Assembly (NCBI GenBank): GCA_049366715.1
Contig: JBMNCQ010000046.1
Location: 1-39,912, forward strand
DNA length: 39,912 bases
Reading direction: 5' to 3'
DNA from: JBMNCQ01 sp049366715
Lineage (GTDB): Bacteria > Bacillota > Peptococcia > Peptococcales > BICA1-8
The notes below the pieces were generated by a model, which was given only the letters and a program-made list of their open reading frames with translations, was not told where the DNA came from and ran no database searches. The position numbers were made by a program, and so were the translations under genes. Of the stretch, positions 31,908 through 39,912 are shown piece by piece (position 1 is the first letter of the stretch; each line of letters begins with the position of its first letter).

Positions 31908-32242
31908 TATTTTTCATTAAAAAATGTAATTTTTTACTAAAAAACCTGCTCAACTCCCCTGCTTTACCAGCACACCGCTGTCACAAGGAATCCCGGATGT
32001 TCTGTTCGGCCTGGATGATCCTACTTGCTTATTCCCGTTTTTTAAAACCTGTACCAATGTAAGGGAAAGTATTAGAAAATAATCCAGACAAAATAGATTT
32101 AAAAAGGGGCACCTCTAAGGAAATGATTCACATCACTCCAGATTTATTTTAGAAACGGACCTTGTAGCCGGAAAGTTATTTATCAGCTGCCCGTCAAACT
32201 CTATCTGCATTTCCTAAAGAAATTTATATTTTCCTATTCATG

Positions 32243-32277
32243 AAAAAAAGCGATTGGCTGTACCAATCGCTTTTTAT
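32243..32277. terminator. Terminator of the MerR-family gene
   Basis: AAAAAGCGATTGG pairs with CCAATCGCTTTTT around a five-base loop. T runs in both directions make it bidirectional. It lies 8 bp after the end of the MerR gene. Confidence 0.85.
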
Positions 32278-32284
32278 TTAGAGA

Positions 32285-33058
32285 TCACACCCTGCTACTT
32301 TTCTCTCCCGTATAGCTAAAGACGGCATCCCGCAGAAATTCCGCCATTCCAGGCTGCTCTTTATCATAATATGCAGTAAATCTGGGATCATCTACATACA
32401 TCTGAGCTACACCTCTATGAGCCTCTTTTGTGTAGCTGTCCCAATAAAAGCTCAGCCACCGGCGATGTAAGTCTGCCGCTTTGTGCGCCAATTCCCCGGC
32501 AGGATCACCTGTTTGAAAAGCCCTGTACAGGGTATCCATAACCTCATCCCCTAATTTGGTAATTTCAGCATATTCTTCTCCGGTCATATTCTGCAATTTT
32601 TTATTTGCGTTATCGACAGCCTTATTACCGTATTTTTCCCGGATTTCCGGACCATATTTCTTTTCATTATCCGCAATTAACTTTTCCTTAAAACCTGTAA
32701 ATTTCTCTTGATCATTCATTGTAGTTCTCCCTTCTTTTGCAGAAATTGTTCTGTCGACATTGGCAATTAACAACTCCAGTTGAGCTCTTTTTTCCAGCAA
32801 TTTCTTATGATGCTCTCGCAGGGCTTTAAGCTCATCAAAGGAAGGTGAGATTATGATGTTTCTGATGCCCTCTAGGCCCAAACCCAGTTCACGGTAAAAA
32901 AGAATCTGCTGCAGCCTGTCTACTTCTTTTGGCCCATAAATACGGTACCCTGATGAATTGATTCTTGCCGGCTTAAGAAGTCCTATTTCATCATAATACC
33001 GCAAGGTCCGGGTGCTGATATCTGCCAGCCGGGCTAACTTCTGCACCGTATACTCCAT
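32285..33058 (-). CDS. MerR-family regulator with TipAS effector domain
   Basis: 257 residues. N-terminal MerR winged helix: VQKLARLADISTRTLRYYDEIG (about 5-26) and SGYRIYGPKEVDRLQQILFYRELG. A coiled linker (about 85-115) leads to a TipAS domain (about 135-255; AAHKAADLHRRWLSFYW-like, GVAQMYVDDPRFTAYYDK), which binds thiopeptides and other drugs in TipA, Mta and SkgA. It probably activates its own promoter, which has a 19-bp spacer. No efflux gene is adjacent, so the target may be only itself. ATG start; GGGGGGG upstream. Confidence 0.88.
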   Translation of the reverse strand: MEYTVQKLARLADISTRTLRYYDEIGLLKPARINSSGYRIYGPKEVDRLQQILFYRELGLGLEGIRNIIISPSFDELKALREHHKKLLEKRAQLELLIANVDRTISAKEGRTTMNDQEKFTGFKEKLIADNEKKYGPEIREKYGNKAVDNANKKLQNMTGEEYAEITKLGDEVMDTLYRAFQTGDPAGELAHKAADLHRRWLSFYWDSYTKEAHRGVAQMYVDDPRFTAYYDKEQPGMAEFLRDAVFSYTGEKSSRV

Positions 33059-33078
33059 GTTTTCACCCCCCCTAAAAA

Positions 33079-33109
33079 ACGATACACCTTAACGTTACGG
33101 CAAGGTCAA
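33079..33109 (-). promoter_or_regulatory. MerR-type promoter with 19-bp spacer
   Basis: -35 TTGACC (33109-33104) and -10 TATCGT (33084-33079) with 19 bp between; the spacer carries the dyad ACCTT-N11-AAGGT (33086-33106). This is the layout of MerR-activated promoters, so autoactivation is likely. Confidence 0.65.
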
Positions 33110-33258
33110 TACCCTGAAATGAAAATTTAAAAAACCTACCCTCATTATCCTTATTTTGAAAAGTTTTTCAGCAAAGTTCCTGCCGCCCTGCAATGAAAGG
33201 GTTTTCAAAAATTACTGATTTAATACCCTCATATGATTTAAGAGATCATTATTTTTGC

Positions 33259-33289
33259 AAAAAAAAACCGGCCCCTCATCCCGGACCGG
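33259..33289 (-). terminator. Intrinsic terminator of rsgA
   Basis: On minus, CCGGTCC (33289-33283) pairs with GGGCCGG (33274-33268; one G-U), followed by nine T residues. It lies 62 bp after rsgA. Confidence 0.7.
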
Positions 33290-33350
33290 CTTGTCACTTA
33301 TCCTGAGTTATCTCGAAGACCGCTATTTTAAAAAAACTGGCAACATTTTA

Positions 33351-34436
33351 TTACCTGTTTTTTTTACGGTTCTGTTCTTTAATAAACTTCCGCGCATTTT
33401 TCATACCACCCACACCGCTAAACATTTCTTTTACCTTTTCTTTTTCAATTTGTTTGGCATTCAATGCGGCATACTTCGCTTCCTTCTTAAGCTTGCGGTA
33501 ACTTGCCAGCCTTTCTGCCGTTAAAAAACCATCTTGAACGGCTTTTTGTACTGCACAGCCCGGCTCGCCGCTATGACTACAATCAGGAAACTTACAGTTA
33601 CCGGCATAATCATCAATATCGGCAAAAGATCTCGTCAGATCGGCCTTGATAATTCCCAATTCCCGCATACCGGGGGTATCAATAACGATCCCTCCGGCAG
33701 GCAGGACGATCAACTCGCGCCGAGTCGTGGTATGCCTTCCTTTATCATCATTTCTTAGTTCATTCGTGTCAAGTACATTTTCCCCTAGAAGCCGGTTAAT
33801 CAAAGTTGATTTTCCCACCCCGGAAGACCCGGTAAACGCTACTGTCTTCCCCCTGGAAAGATAGCTCTGCAGCGGCAGGAAACCGGCAGCAGACGTACTT
33901 GTTGTGACGAGTACATCTACTCCGATTGCTAAAGCTGATACGGCTTCATACTTCGCCCTGCTGTCCACACATAAATCTGATTTTGTCAGCACCGCAACAG
34001 GAGTCGCTCCGCTGTCCCAGGCAATGGACAGATAGCGTTCCAAGCGGCGGAGGTTAAAATCATGATTCAGGGACATACAGATAAAGATCGTATCAATGTT
34101 AGCGGCAATAATCTGTGTATCATTGCCGGTCCCTGCTGCTTTTCTTAAAAAAGCACTTTTTCGTGCCAGAACATGATGAATAATCCCTTTCCCTTTTAAG
34201 TCATTCAAGCGGTCCAGCATCACAAAATCACCGACGGCAGGGTATGCGGCCGGAGTTTTTGTATGGTAACGAAATTTTCCCGCGACCTCTGCGGTAAGTT
34301 CACCTGTCTCCGTAATAACCCTGTAAAAATCTTTATACTGAGCAGAAACCCTGCCGATATAAAGGTCTTGATAGATTTGGGCCTCCTGTCTGAATCTTTC
34401 CGTAAGCCCTAAATTTTCCATATCTATTTTAAACAT
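33351..34436 (-). CDS. rsgA: Ribosome small-subunit biogenesis GTPase RsgA
   Basis: 361 residues. Circularly permuted GTPase: an N-terminal OB-type domain (about 30-110), then the G4 motif LTKSDL, P loop FTGSSGVGKSTLINRL, and DTPGMREL (G3). The C-terminal zinc knuckle is CKFPDCSHSGEPGC. It acts late in 30S maturation. ATG with TAGGAGGA upstream. The C-terminal tail is lysine-rich. It lies alone, with its terminator, between the merR gene and the trp operon. Confidence 0.95.
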   Translation of the reverse strand: MFKIDMENLGLTERFRQEAQIYQDLYIGRVSAQYKDFYRVITETGELTAEVAGKFRYHTKTPAAYPAVGDFVMLDRLNDLKGKGIIHHVLARKSAFLRKAAGTGNDTQIIAANIDTIFICMSLNHDFNLRRLERYLSIAWDSGATPVAVLTKSDLCVDSRAKYEAVSALAIGVDVLVTTSTSAAGFLPLQSYLSRGKTVAFTGSSGVGKSTLINRLLGENVLDTNELRNDDKGRHTTTRRELIVLPAGGIVIDTPGMRELGIIKADLTRSFADIDDYAGNCKFPDCSHSGEPGCAVQKAVQDGFLTAERLASYRKLKKEAKYAALNAKQIEKEKVKEMFSGVGGMKNARKFIKEQNRKKNR

Positions 34437-34782
34437 TGCTTTCCTCCTAAAGTTTTTAATGCCTAACCTTTGGGAGGCTCATGTGAAAATTACCTCGCAC
34501 ATCCCTCCCCGGTTCTCACAATCTCCGATTTGTTTTCATTATACATAAATAAATCCCCTTTCTTAGTTATTGACAACATTATACCATAATTTCAGCAGAC
34601 CTCCAGCCCTCAGCAGCCGGCCTTAATGTTTCCGGTTCATATTGCCGCCCAATTCTCCGGGATATCGATTCGTTGTACTCTGTTCTCAGCTCTCAGATAT
34701 CAGTTCTCGGTTTTTTGTACCGCTGTTCTCTGCCTTCCTGTTTCTCTTGCCGGTTTTTATTTCATTCTCAATTCTCCATTTT
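34437..34782. repeat. Intergenic region with degenerate repeats, copy 3
   Basis: 346 bp between rsgA and trpF, where trpB and trpA would be expected. About 34660-34800 is made of redundant words: GTTCTCAGCTCTCAGATAT and its continuation (34682-34710) match the copy at 14583-14611 in 25 of 29 bases, and TTCATTCTCAATTCTCCAT-like words run to the trpF end. No coding frame is convincing. Confidence 0.6.
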
Positions 34783-35448
34783 TCATTCTCCATTGCCTCT
34801 TCCAATTTCCCCTTGCCCCTCTATTGCCCTTGCTTGTATAATCAGCTGTCTCATTTTCTTCCGATCCTTTTTACCCGGCTCTAATTCTACACCGCTCCCC
34901 ACATCTATCCCAAAGGGTTCTCCTGTGGCAATAGCCCGGGAAACATTGGCCGGTGTTATACCCCCGGCAATAATCAGCGGGATATCACTCCAGGTATGCC
35001 TGCTCTTTATTAAAGACCAGGGAAAGGTTTGACCTGTCCCTCCGGCCAGCCCTGCTACATAGGTATCCAGTAAAATCCTGTGTACCGCCTCCTCTTCCAC
35101 ATACTGCCGGATATCATCCCAGCCTCTCTTTTCGTCAACCCGGAAAGCTTTAATCACGGTAAAGTCTCTGAATTGCCGGCAATACCGGGGAGATTCGCTG
35201 CCATGCAGCTGGACCCCCGTTAAGCGGCAGTATGTGAGCGTTTCCCGTACATAATCCCTGTCCTGATCCAGGAAAACCCCTATTTTTTCCACTTTCTCCG
35301 GGAGCAGGGCGATGATCTCTTTAACCCTTTCCCGCTCGGCCTGCCTTTTACCGGCGGCAAAGATAAACCCTAAAGCATCGGTTCCCAGAGCTGCTGCAGC
35401 TTCGGCATCCTCTCTGTTTGTCAAGCCGCATATTTTAATCCAGACCAA
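34783..35448 (-). CDS. trpF: Phosphoribosylanthranilate isomerase
   Basis: 221 residues, starting at TTG with GGAGGGG upstream. Signatures are IKICGLTNREDA (4-15), ALGFIFA, KIGVFLDQD, VQLHGSES and a phosphate-binding IIAGGITPANV, then GIDVGSGVE. It is a TIM-barrel isomerase of tryptophan synthesis. It overlaps trpC by 14 bp and is the last gene of trpEGDCF. The last ten or so residues (GQGEIGRGNGE) are encoded by repeat-like sequence, so the natural end may have been altered. Confidence 0.94.
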   Translation of the reverse strand: MVWIKICGLTNREDAEAAAALGTDALGFIFAAGKRQAERERVKEIIALLPEKVEKIGVFLDQDRDYVRETLTYCRLTGVQLHGSESPRYCRQFRDFTVIKAFRVDEKRGWDDIRQYVEEEAVHRILLDTYVAGLAGGTGQTFPWSLIKSRHTWSDIPLIIAGGITPANVSRAIATGEPFGIDVGSGVELEPGKKDRKKMRQLIIQARAIEGQGEIGRGNGE

Positions 35449-36217
35449 CCTGTTCCCCTCCCAGCAGTTCCTTGATTTTGCTCTCTAAATCAGTACTGGT
35501 AACCAGAGCCTCCCCTACCAGAATACCATTCACACCAATCCGGGCCAGTTCCCGGACATCCTGAGCCGTGCTGATCCCGCTTTCACTTACCACCAGGCAA
35601 TGAGACGGGATTAAACGGGCCAGCTCCCTGGTAGTATTGAGGTCGGTCTGAAAAGTCTGCAAATCCCGGTTGTTAATGCCGATAATTTCTCCTCCGCAGC
35701 GCACAGCCTTTTCCAGCTCCGCCCGGCAATGAACCTCTACTAAAGCATCCAGCCCCAGACTGCGGGCCAGAAGCAGGAAGTCATGCAGCTCTTCCTCTTC
35801 TAAAATGCCGGCGATTAAGAGCAGGGCATCGGCACCAAGCAGGCCGGTTTCATATATTTGATAGGGATCAATGATAAAATCCTTCCGCAGGATAGGGATC
35901 TTAACTCTTTCTTTTATTTTAAGTAAATAATCTCCCGAGCCTTGAAAATACTTGCTTTCCGTTAAAACCGATACCGCCCCGGCACCTGCTCTTTCATAAC
36001 AGCAAGCAATTTTTACCGGATCAAAATCCGTAAGAAAAACCCCTTTGGAAGGAGAAGCCTTTTTAACCTCTGCGATTAGAGCTATCCCTGGCTGAGCCAG
36101 AACTTTTTTCAACCTTTCCTGCCCTTTACCCTGCGGTTTTCTGTCTAAAAGCGGGAATTCCTTTTTCCTTTGCGCCACCTCAGTTTTTTTATGCGCGATA
36201 ATTTCCCGGAGTATCAT
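35435..36217 (-). CDS. trpC: Indole-3-glycerol phosphate synthase
   Basis: 260 residues. Signatures are IALIAEVKKASPSKG (about 49-63), SVLTESKYFQGS, PILRKDFIIDPYQI and GINNRDLQTF, and the final SESGI and GILVGEAL. It closes the indole ring from CdRP. ATG with AGGAG 7 nt upstream; its ATGA overlaps the trpD stop. Not fused to trpF. Confidence 0.96.
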   Translation of the reverse strand: MILREIIAHKKTEVAQRKKEFPLLDRKPQGKGQERLKKVLAQPGIALIAEVKKASPSKGVFLTDFDPVKIACCYERAGAGAVSVLTESKYFQGSGDYLLKIKERVKIPILRKDFIIDPYQIYETGLLGADALLLIAGILEEEELHDFLLLARSLGLDALVEVHCRAELEKAVRCGGEIIGINNRDLQTFQTDLNTTRELARLIPSHCLVVSESGISTAQDVRELARIGVNGILVGEALVTSTDLESKIKELLGGEQVGLD

Positions 36218-37242
36218 CCGACCACTCCTAACCTGCTATTGGTCAATTCCACTAATTGGGCCAGCTTTGCCAAGGCTCTTCCCGTATCGATAGTTTCCTC
36301 CGCCATCGCTACTCCTGCTGCCAGATCTTTCACCACACCGGCCGCACAAATTGCCGCTGCCGCATTTAAAATTACGACATCCCGGGCCGCTCCCTTTTCC
36401 CCCTCTAACACCCTGCGGGTAATATCTGCATTTTCCTGAGCATTGCCGCCCCTGACATCTGCCAGCTTTCTCCGGGAAAAACCAAAATCTTCAGGAACCA
36501 TCATAAATGTTTTGATGGAACCATTTTGCAAGAGGGTTACTTTGGTAGGTCCGGTTACAGATATTTCATCTAAACCGCCGTCTCCATGAACAACAAAGGC
36601 CGCCGTCACGTCCAATTTATCCAGCACCTGGGCTACTATTTCCGTGAGCCGGGCATCATACACACCCACTACTTGATATTTAGCACCGGCCGGATTTGTT
36701 AACGGTCCTAAGATATTAAAAATGCTTCTGATGCCAATTTCCCTGCGGGGTCCGGCCGCATGCTTCATGGCCTTATGAAAAGTTGGCGCAAAAAGAAAAC
36801 CCATCCCGATCTGCTCAATCACCTTGGCGACTTCTCCGGGGTTTAAAGAGATCTTCACCCCCAAAGCCTCCAGCACATCGGCACTGCCGCTTTGACTGGA
36901 TACGGAGCGGTTACCGTGCTTGGCGATGGTTAAACCTGCTCCTGCCGCTACAAAAGCAGCTGTCGTGGAAATATTGAAAGTCCCTGTTCCATCTCCTCCT
37001 GTACCACAAGTATCTACTAAAATCCGGTGATTGATTGTAATTTTTTCCGCCTTATCTCTCATCACCCGGGCACAGCCGGCAATCTCGTCCGGTGTTTCTC
37101 CTTTCATCCGCAAGGCGGTTAAAAAACTGCCGATCTGAGATTCAGTAGCCTCCCCCCCCATAATTTCTGCCATAACTTCCGCGGCTTCCTGTAAAGATAA
37201 ATTTTCCTTTCTGGTCACTTTACCTATAGCCTCTCTAATCAC
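36214..37242 (-). CDS. trpD: Anthranilate phosphoribosyltransferase
   Basis: 342 residues, starting at GTG with AGAGGAG 9 nt upstream. Signatures are DTCGTGGDGTGTFNIST (about 73-89), AKHGNRSVSSQSGSADVLEALG and NILGPLTNPA. It adds the phosphoribosyl group to anthranilate. Separate from trpG here. ATGA overlap with trpC. Confidence 0.96.
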   Translation of the reverse strand: MIREAIGKVTRKENLSLQEAAEVMAEIMGGEATESQIGSFLTALRMKGETPDEIAGCARVMRDKAEKITINHRILVDTCGTGGDGTGTFNISTTAAFVAAGAGLTIAKHGNRSVSSQSGSADVLEALGVKISLNPGEVAKVIEQIGMGFLFAPTFHKAMKHAAGPRREIGIRSIFNILGPLTNPAGAKYQVVGVYDARLTEIVAQVLDKLDVTAAFVVHGDGGLDEISVTGPTKVTLLQNGSIKTFMMVPEDFGFSRRKLADVRGGNAQENADITRRVLEGEKGAARDVVILNAAAAICAAGVVKDLAAGVAMAEETIDTGRALAKLAQLVELTNSRLGVVG

Positions 37243-37277
37243 TTAACTCAGCTCCTCTCAGCTTTGCTCTCTTTCGC

Positions 37278-37841
37278 TTAAATTTTTAAAAAGTTTTGTA
37301 ATATTTCCAAACCATATTGACCGGCAATTGATTCCGGATGAAACTGTACCCCGTAAACAGGATAGCGGGTATGCTCCAAAGCCATCACCATGCCATCGGG
37401 ACCTTCCGCTGTGACTTGCAGGTCGGCAGGCAGGGTTGATTTCTTTACCACCAGGGAGTGATAACGGGTTACGGAAATGTCCTGGGGGACACCGGCAAAA
37501 ATCCCCTGTCCGCTGTGTGCTATCCGGGAGGTTTTACCGTGTACGATTTCCTGAGCCCTGACGACCTGACCGCCATAAGCCAACCCGATGCATTGATGAC
37601 CCAGGCACACTCCTAAAATAGGAATCCGCCCCGCAAACTTTTTGATTAGTTCCAGGCAGATCCCGGCATCTTCCGGTCTGCCCGGTCCGGGGGAAATGAC
37701 GATTCTTTCCGGATTCAGCTTCTCAATATTCCGGAGCTGAATCCGGTCATTACGGACTACCTCCACCTTTTCACCCAGTATCCCTAAATACTGCACCAGA
37801 TTATAAACAAAAGAATCATAATTATCCATTACCAACAGCAA
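37278..37841 (-). CDS. trpG: Anthranilate synthase glutamine amidotransferase subunit
   Basis: 187 residues from a TTG at 37841, which has GGAGG 8 nt upstream and gives the usual LLVMDNYDSF N terminus. A GTG three codons earlier is too close to that site. Class-I amidotransferase triad: Cys in GVCLGHQCIG, His and Glu in VYGVQFHPES. It supplies ammonia to TrpE, and may double as PabA for folate since no pabA is nearby. It overlaps trpE by 20 bp. Confidence 0.95.
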   Translation of the reverse strand: MLLVMDNYDSFVYNLVQYLGILGEKVEVVRNDRIQLRNIEKLNPERIVISPGPGRPEDAGICLELIKKFAGRIPILGVCLGHQCIGLAYGGQVVRAQEIVHGKTSRIAHSGQGIFAGVPQDISVTRYHSLVVKKSTLPADLQVTAEGPDGMVMALEHTRYPVYGVQFHPESIAGQYGLEILQNFLKI

Positions 37842-39318
37842 CCAACTCACCTCCCTCAGCAGTTTCCACGGCTTTTAAAAGCACCCGGGCTTTATTGCAT
37901 ACTTCCTGGTACTCTTTCTCCGGGTCAGAATCGGAAACAATGCCGGCTCCGGCCTGGACATACCCTTTATTGCCATGGGCAATTAAGGTTCTGATGGTAA
38001 TACAGGTATCCATATTGCCGGTATAGCTGATATATCCCACCGCTCCCCCGTAAGGCCCCCGGCCCTCGGTCTCCAATTCATCGATAATCTCCATAGCCCT
38101 TATTTTAGGCGCACCGGAAAGGGTTCCCGCCGGAAAAGCAGCCCGCAGCACATCAAAGCAGTTATAGCCGTCTTTTAATTCTCCGACCACTTTAGAAACA
38201 ATATGTTTGACATGGGAATAATTTTCAATCTCCATGAAATCCTCTACCTGCACAGAACCGTAGCGACTGATCCGGCCTAAATCATTACGGCCCAAGTCCA
38301 CCAGCATCAAATGCTCAGCCTTTTCTTTTTCATCGGCCAGGAGTTCCTGGGAAAGCTGCCGGTCTTCTTCAGGAGTCCGGCCCCGGGGCCTGGTTCCGGC
38401 AATAGGTCTTAACTCGGCAGTACCATCCATGACCTTGACCATCACTTCCGGGGAGGACCCGATTAATTTAATCTCCGCAAAGGAAAGATAAAACATATAA
38501 GGTGACGGGTTTAAAGAACGCAGGCTTTTATAGATCAAAACGGGATCCGTTTTGAGGGAAAATCCTGCTTTCCTGGATAAAACCACCTGGAAAATATCCC
38601 CCGCTTTGATATAATCTTTGGCTTTTTCCACCATTTCCTGAAATTCTTCCGCTGAGCAGTTATAAATATAGTCGGTATATTTCCCGACAGCATCCGGTAT
38701 TTCTTCGGGATAGTGCAGTAAGGGTTTTTTCAAGCGGGCAATGATCTCCTTTATTTTATTGACGGCCTGAACATATTCTGCGCCGGGGTTTTCCCCTGTC
38801 ACTTGATTCACCACAATCTGCATAGTCTGTTTGACATGATCGAAAATTATGACAACCTGGGGAAAAATCAAAAAACAATCGGGATACTGGGTATCTTTAT
38901 GGAGAGGCCGGGGCAGCTTTTCCCAATAGCGGATCATATCATAACCCAGATATCCTACCGCTCCTCCGCTAAATCCCGGTAAATCCGGAACCTTAAGAGG
39001 TAGATATTTACTGAAGATTTCCTCCAGGTCTTGGAGGGGATCCGCACTTTTAAAAGTCACGGTTTTATCCTCTTCGGTAATAGAAACGCTGCCTTCCTTG
39101 GCTTGAAAAATAGTTGACGGCTCCAGGCCAATAAAGGAGTACCGGCCCATTTGCGTTCCTTTTTCTACACTTTCCAGCAGAAAAGCATAGGGTCCTTTGT
39201 TCAGTTTCAGAAACACAGAGAGAGGTGTTTCCAAAGCAGCGGAATACTCCTGGTAAACCGGAATCAGGTTGGCTTTTGACGTGAGTTTAAGATACTCATC
39301 CCTTGAAGATGGAAACAT
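37822..39318 (-). CDS. trpE: Anthranilate synthase component I
   Basis: 498 residues. The N-terminal domain has LLESVEKGTQMGRYSFIG, whose LLES is the Trp-feedback site. The chorismate-binding C-terminal domain has FQVVLSRK, SPYMFYLSF, GSSPEVMVKV, IAGTRPRG, DLGRNDLGRI and GTLSGAPKIRAMEII. It makes anthranilate from chorismate with TrpG. ATG with AAGGAGG 7 nt upstream. Expression is set by the T-box leader just upstream. Confidence 0.97.
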   Translation of the reverse strand: MFPSSRDEYLKLTSKANLIPVYQEYSAALETPLSVFLKLNKGPYAFLLESVEKGTQMGRYSFIGLEPSTIFQAKEGSVSITEEDKTVTFKSADPLQDLEEIFSKYLPLKVPDLPGFSGGAVGYLGYDMIRYWEKLPRPLHKDTQYPDCFLIFPQVVIIFDHVKQTMQIVVNQVTGENPGAEYVQAVNKIKEIIARLKKPLLHYPEEIPDAVGKYTDYIYNCSAEEFQEMVEKAKDYIKAGDIFQVVLSRKAGFSLKTDPVLIYKSLRSLNPSPYMFYLSFAEIKLIGSSPEVMVKVMDGTAELRPIAGTRPRGRTPEEDRQLSQELLADEKEKAEHLMLVDLGRNDLGRISRYGSVQVEDFMEIENYSHVKHIVSKVVGELKDGYNCFDVLRAAFPAGTLSGAPKIRAMEIIDELETEGRGPYGGAVGYISYTGNMDTCITIRTLIAHGNKGYVQAGAGIVSDSDPEKEYQEVCNKARVLLKAVETAEGGELVAVGNG

Positions 39319-39344
39319 TTTCTTACCTCCTTATTTTTAAAAAT

Positions 39345-39387
39345 AAAAAAAGCTTTTCATCTCTAAATTAGAGACGAAAAGCTTTTT
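39345..39387 (-). terminator. Terminator of the second T-box unit
   Basis: On minus, AAAAAGCTTTTCGTCTCT pairs with the complementary arm (39346-39363), followed by T residues, 27 bp before trpE. It is the last gate before translation. Confidence 0.85.
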
Positions 39388-39500
39388 CCGCGGTACCACT
39401 CTAATAGACCCAACACAGTCCACTCCTAACGGGTACGGGATTAAATAACAAAGAAATTCATATAAGCGGATATGCTTAAACTAAAACCTCCGCAGCTCCC
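39345..39500 (-). promoter_or_regulatory. Second, truncated T-box unit
   Basis: On minus it has a second T-box, AGAGTGGTACCGCGGAA (39402-39386), with its own terminator. The sequence between the two terminators holds no stem I motifs (no AGAGAG/GGTGG loop, no specifier). TTTAATCCCGTAC at 39445-39433 echoes TTTAATATCCCGTAC of the first unit, pointing to partial duplication. The variable base in TGGTACC is U (first unit: C). Confidence 0.7.
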
Positions 39501-39810
39501 TGGAAAAACAAAAACCTTCCGTCCCTCAAGGACGAAAGGTTTACTTCCGTGGTGCCACCTTCTTTGGCTTTAAAAAGATAAAAGCCCGCTTTTACAAAGT
39601 ACGGGATATTAAATCCGATACCCGCCTTCTTTTAACGGTAAAGGTCTCCGGTAGGCTGCTACTCGTGCCGGCGGCAGTTTCGTCCTACAGCTCATGGGCC
39701 CATTCACTATACCCGTACCACACCGGAATCCCACCATCTCCGGCTCTCTGAAGTGTCGGCAGTACGCTACTCTCCCCACTCATTGCTTTTAATTTATTAG
39801 TGTTTCTACA
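39501..39810 (-). promoter_or_regulatory. Tryptophan T-box riboswitch (first unit)
   Basis: On minus: stem I with GAGAGCCGGAGATGGTGG (an AG bulge and distal-loop pattern), the specifier UGG (39702-39700) in GAATGGGCC, a stem III-like hairpin, the T-box AAGGTGGCACCACGGAA (39561-39545) and a 12-bp terminator (39542-39513) with a T tract. The T-box variable base C would pair with G73 of tRNA-Trp. Uncharged tRNA-Trp should favour the antiterminator and turn on trpEGDCF. Confidence 0.9.
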
Positions 39811-39840
39811 ATTATATGTTCTCCTATTCATAAATGTCAA
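39811..39840 (-). promoter_or_regulatory. Promoter of the trp operon
   Basis: -35 TTGACA (39840-39835) and -10 TATAAT (39816-39811), 18-bp spacer, on minus; both boxes are consensus. It drives the T-box leader and trpEGDCF. Confidence 0.85.
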
Positions 39841-39912
39841 TACCTTTTTTAATTCATGTGTGTTTATTCTGTGATAATGTCACCTTGTTATTATTCCGGT
39901 AAAATGTCACTA

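Larger units (their letters stand above)
31601..32284. other. znuA leader and intergenic region
   Basis: 684 bp. It holds the znuA promoter (31879-31907), two Fur-family-like palindromes, a 20-codon frame at 31762-31824 with GGTGGTG upstream (MNKCGDLFQVISELIGIRTL, start of an ArsR-like pattern, probably a remnant or leader peptide), and the merR terminator at 32243-32277. Between 31920 and 32240 I see no gene. Confidence 0.45.

Noticed and set aside
31817..32062. Plus-strand frame of 81 codons in the znuA upstream gap.
   Set aside because: It covers the znuA promoter and operator, has no ribosome site and has an atypical composition.

Overview
The window looks like chromosome from an anaerobic, low-to-mid GC Firmicute of the Clostridia (Peptococcaceae-like). 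The pointers are strong AGGAGG ribosome binding sites, frequent TTG and GTG starts, consensus sigma-A promoters, a tryptophan T-box leader, a Fur/Zur regulator beside znuABC, a TipA-like MerR regulator, and cobalamin and selenium enzymes. I cannot name the genus from sequence alone. Most genes lie on the minus strand; only selD, mnmH, the NRDE gene and the fur/zur gene are on plus.

Region 1 (about 170-8700, minus) is the most unusual part. A FadR/FCD-type regulator is followed by its own terminator. Next comes a catabolic-looking operon: a small beta-rich protein of unknown function, a RidA imine deaminase, a fold-type-I PLP enzyme, an FAD oxidoreductase with a cysteine cluster, an 82-residue protein resembling the aminomutase dimerisation domain, a cobalamin-dependent mutase-like protein with its B12 domain at the N terminus, and a SIMIBI-type P-loop NTPase. 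The regulator promoter and the operon promoter share a near-identical 12-bp palindrome downstream of the -10 box, and an almost perfect Fur box overlaps a possible internal promoter before ridA. I read this as an undescribed B12-dependent amino-acid (or amine) pathway; the substrate cannot be told from sequence.

Region 2 (8756-22700, minus) is mostly housekeeping. It holds a QueG-like Fe-S protein, a PhzF-family isomerase, a ComER/ProC-like reductase, a TraB-family membrane protein, the folate genes folE and folP-folB-folK (with a C39-like peptidase and a nucleotidyltransferase ahead of folE), and Bcp peroxiredoxin. It also holds a 58-residue winged-helix protein, an RluA-type pseudouridine synthase, a Cache-PAS-PAS-GGDEF-EAL protein, an ArsC/Spx-like protein and an amidohydrolase.

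Region 3 (22844-26290, plus) has selD-mnmH for 2-selenouridine in tRNA, then a TANGO2/NRDE gene behind a leader that can be drawn as a pseudoknot. Region 4 (26408-31900) is a zinc module: a YcgR/YcgQ-like membrane pair, a Fur/Zur regulator and znuABC. A perfect 7-1-7 palindrome sits just downstream of the znuA promoter and a second copy lies in its leader. A MerR/TipAS regulator with a 19-bp-spacer promoter and rsgA follow.

Region 5 (34783-39840, minus) is trpE-G-D-C-F, without trpBA. It sits behind a T-box leader with a UGG specifier and a second T-box/terminator unit that lacks stem I. Degenerate intergenic repeats recur near 30-165, 14552-14715, 16665-16720 and 34660-34800.
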